From UBA3700 sp963592135 (GTDB lineage: Bacteria > Bacillota > Clostridia > Christensenellales > UBA3700): a stretch of DNA of 6,622 nt. The notes beneath the pieces are model-generated. The model saw nothing but the letters and a program-made list of their open reading frames with translations, did not search any database and had not been told where the DNA came from. The stretch is taken from positions 1 to 6,622 of the forward strand of contig CAVAVP010000025.1 in the NCBI GenBank assembly GCA_963592135.1. The letters are read 5' to 3'. A program made the translations under genes and the position numbers. The number at the start of each line of letters is the position of its first letter. Positions within the stretch are counted from its first letter, which is position 1. Below are positions 6,084-6,622 of the stretch, piece after piece.

Positions 6084-6622
6084 TGGCAGATTTTATAGAA
6101 GAGTTTAATAAAGCATCTAATAATAAATTTAATTATATTAGAATAGGTTCATATAACATAGATGAGGAAAATTCAAATTTAAATTTAACACTTGTTGTTC
6201 CTTATGAATATTTTAACGATGAATCTAAATTTTCAATTTATGATAGACAAGAAATTCATGAATGCGTTAAAAAAATTATTCCAGAAAAATTTGGATTAAA
6301 ATTAAAATTCGATAAGATTTTAGTAAGTCATGAAGTTATTTTGCGCTTTATAAACAATTTTATTAAAAAAAAATATGCAAGAATACTTATTGGAAGATAT
6401 ATTCCAAAGGATATAAAAATTAATATTGAAGAAAATGAAGTTTCTATAATTTTACCTATAGATAAAAATGTTTGCTCATATTTTGTTTCAAGAGAAGTGG
6501 ATAAAGAGTTAGAAAAATATTTAAATTCAAAATATTTTGCTTTTAATCATGTTAAATTTAAAGAAGTCGAATTAACTAAAGAAACTGAAGTTATAAGAAA
6601 AAAAAGAGCACAATTTATAGAC
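6083..6622 (+). CDS. polC: Probable DNA polymerase III PolC-type alpha subunit, N-terminal part (3' partial)
   Basis: The frame is open for all 180 codons from ATG 6083 to the window edge, so the gene continues outside. The call rests mainly on context: polC commonly follows ispG or rseP in Clostridia. The sequence fits the poorly conserved, non-catalytic N-terminal region of PolC. It has a first alpha/beta part (about 1-80), then a helix with INNFIKKKYARILIG (about 89-103), a beta pair (INIEENEVSIILPID), a helix-rich stretch (SREVDKELEKYL) and a charged tail VIRKKRAQ. In B. subtilis PolC the same secondary-structure order precedes the OB-fold, exonuclease and polymerase domains, none of which are in the window. 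PolC is the essential replicative polymerase of low-GC Gram-positives. The start overlaps the ispG stop as TAATG. If downstream sequence lacked the OB/exonuclease domains, this would be an unrecognised protein. Confidence 0.65.
   Translation, partial: MADFIEEFNKASNNKFNYIRIGSYNIDEENSNLNLTLVVPYEYFNDESKFSIYDRQEIHECVKKIIPEKFGLKLKFDKILVSHEVILRFINNFIKKKYARILIGRYIPKDIKINIEENEVSIILPIDKNVCSYFVSREVDKELEKYLNSKYFAFNHVKFKEVELTKETEVIRKKRAQFID

Noticed and set aside
1..6622. Mobile elements, CRISPR arrays, tRNA/rRNA genes, toxin-antitoxin or defence genes
   Set aside because: Nearly all of the window is occupied by recognisable housekeeping genes, the two gaps are under 100 bases each, and no direct repeats, repeat-spacer pattern or tRNA-like fold was seen.

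Overview
The window is a chromosomal housekeeping segment from an AT-rich bacterium of the Firmicutes/Clostridia type. Three things point there: the strong A/T bias with A/T-ending codons, AGGAG-type ribosome binding sites, and the gene order frr-uppS-cdsA-dxr-rseP-ispG-polC, which is characteristic of Clostridia and relatives. A run of ten N bases at 3777-3786 shows this is a draft or scaffolded assembly, possibly metagenomic. All genes lie on the + strand. I cannot name a genus from the sequence alone.

Layout: bases 1-479 are the 3' end of carB (large subunit of carbamoyl-phosphate synthase, allosteric end). A short AT-rich gap (480-575) holds a good sigma-A-type promoter (-35 at 516-521, -10 at 539-544, 17-base spacer) that should start a new transcript at frr (576-1148). 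A second gap (1149-1235) contains a terminator-like hairpin. From uppS (1236-1925) onward the genes are packed tightly: cdsA (1935-2819), dxr (2821-3953, interrupted by the N run), rseP (3950-5047), ispG (5052-6083) and the 5' end of a probable polC (6083 to the window edge). Junctions here range from a 9-base gap to a 4-base overlap, so translational coupling is likely.

How the genes fit together: dxr and ispG are two steps of the MEP (non-mevalonate) isoprenoid pathway. UppS uses the isopentenyl diphosphate made by that pathway to build the undecaprenyl carrier for cell-wall synthesis. CdsA makes CDP-diacylglycerol for phospholipids, and RseP is the intramembrane site-2 protease. Frr (ribosome recycling) and PolC (replicative polymerase) place envelope precursor supply beside translation and replication genes.

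I see no mobile element, CRISPR array, RNA gene, phage gene or defence system, and no evidence of an undescribed system. The points most worth a second look are the N run in dxr, where conservation predicts about 5 missing bases rather than 10; the symmetric element in the frr promoter spacer; the hairpin between frr and uppS; and carB sitting where pyrH usually does.
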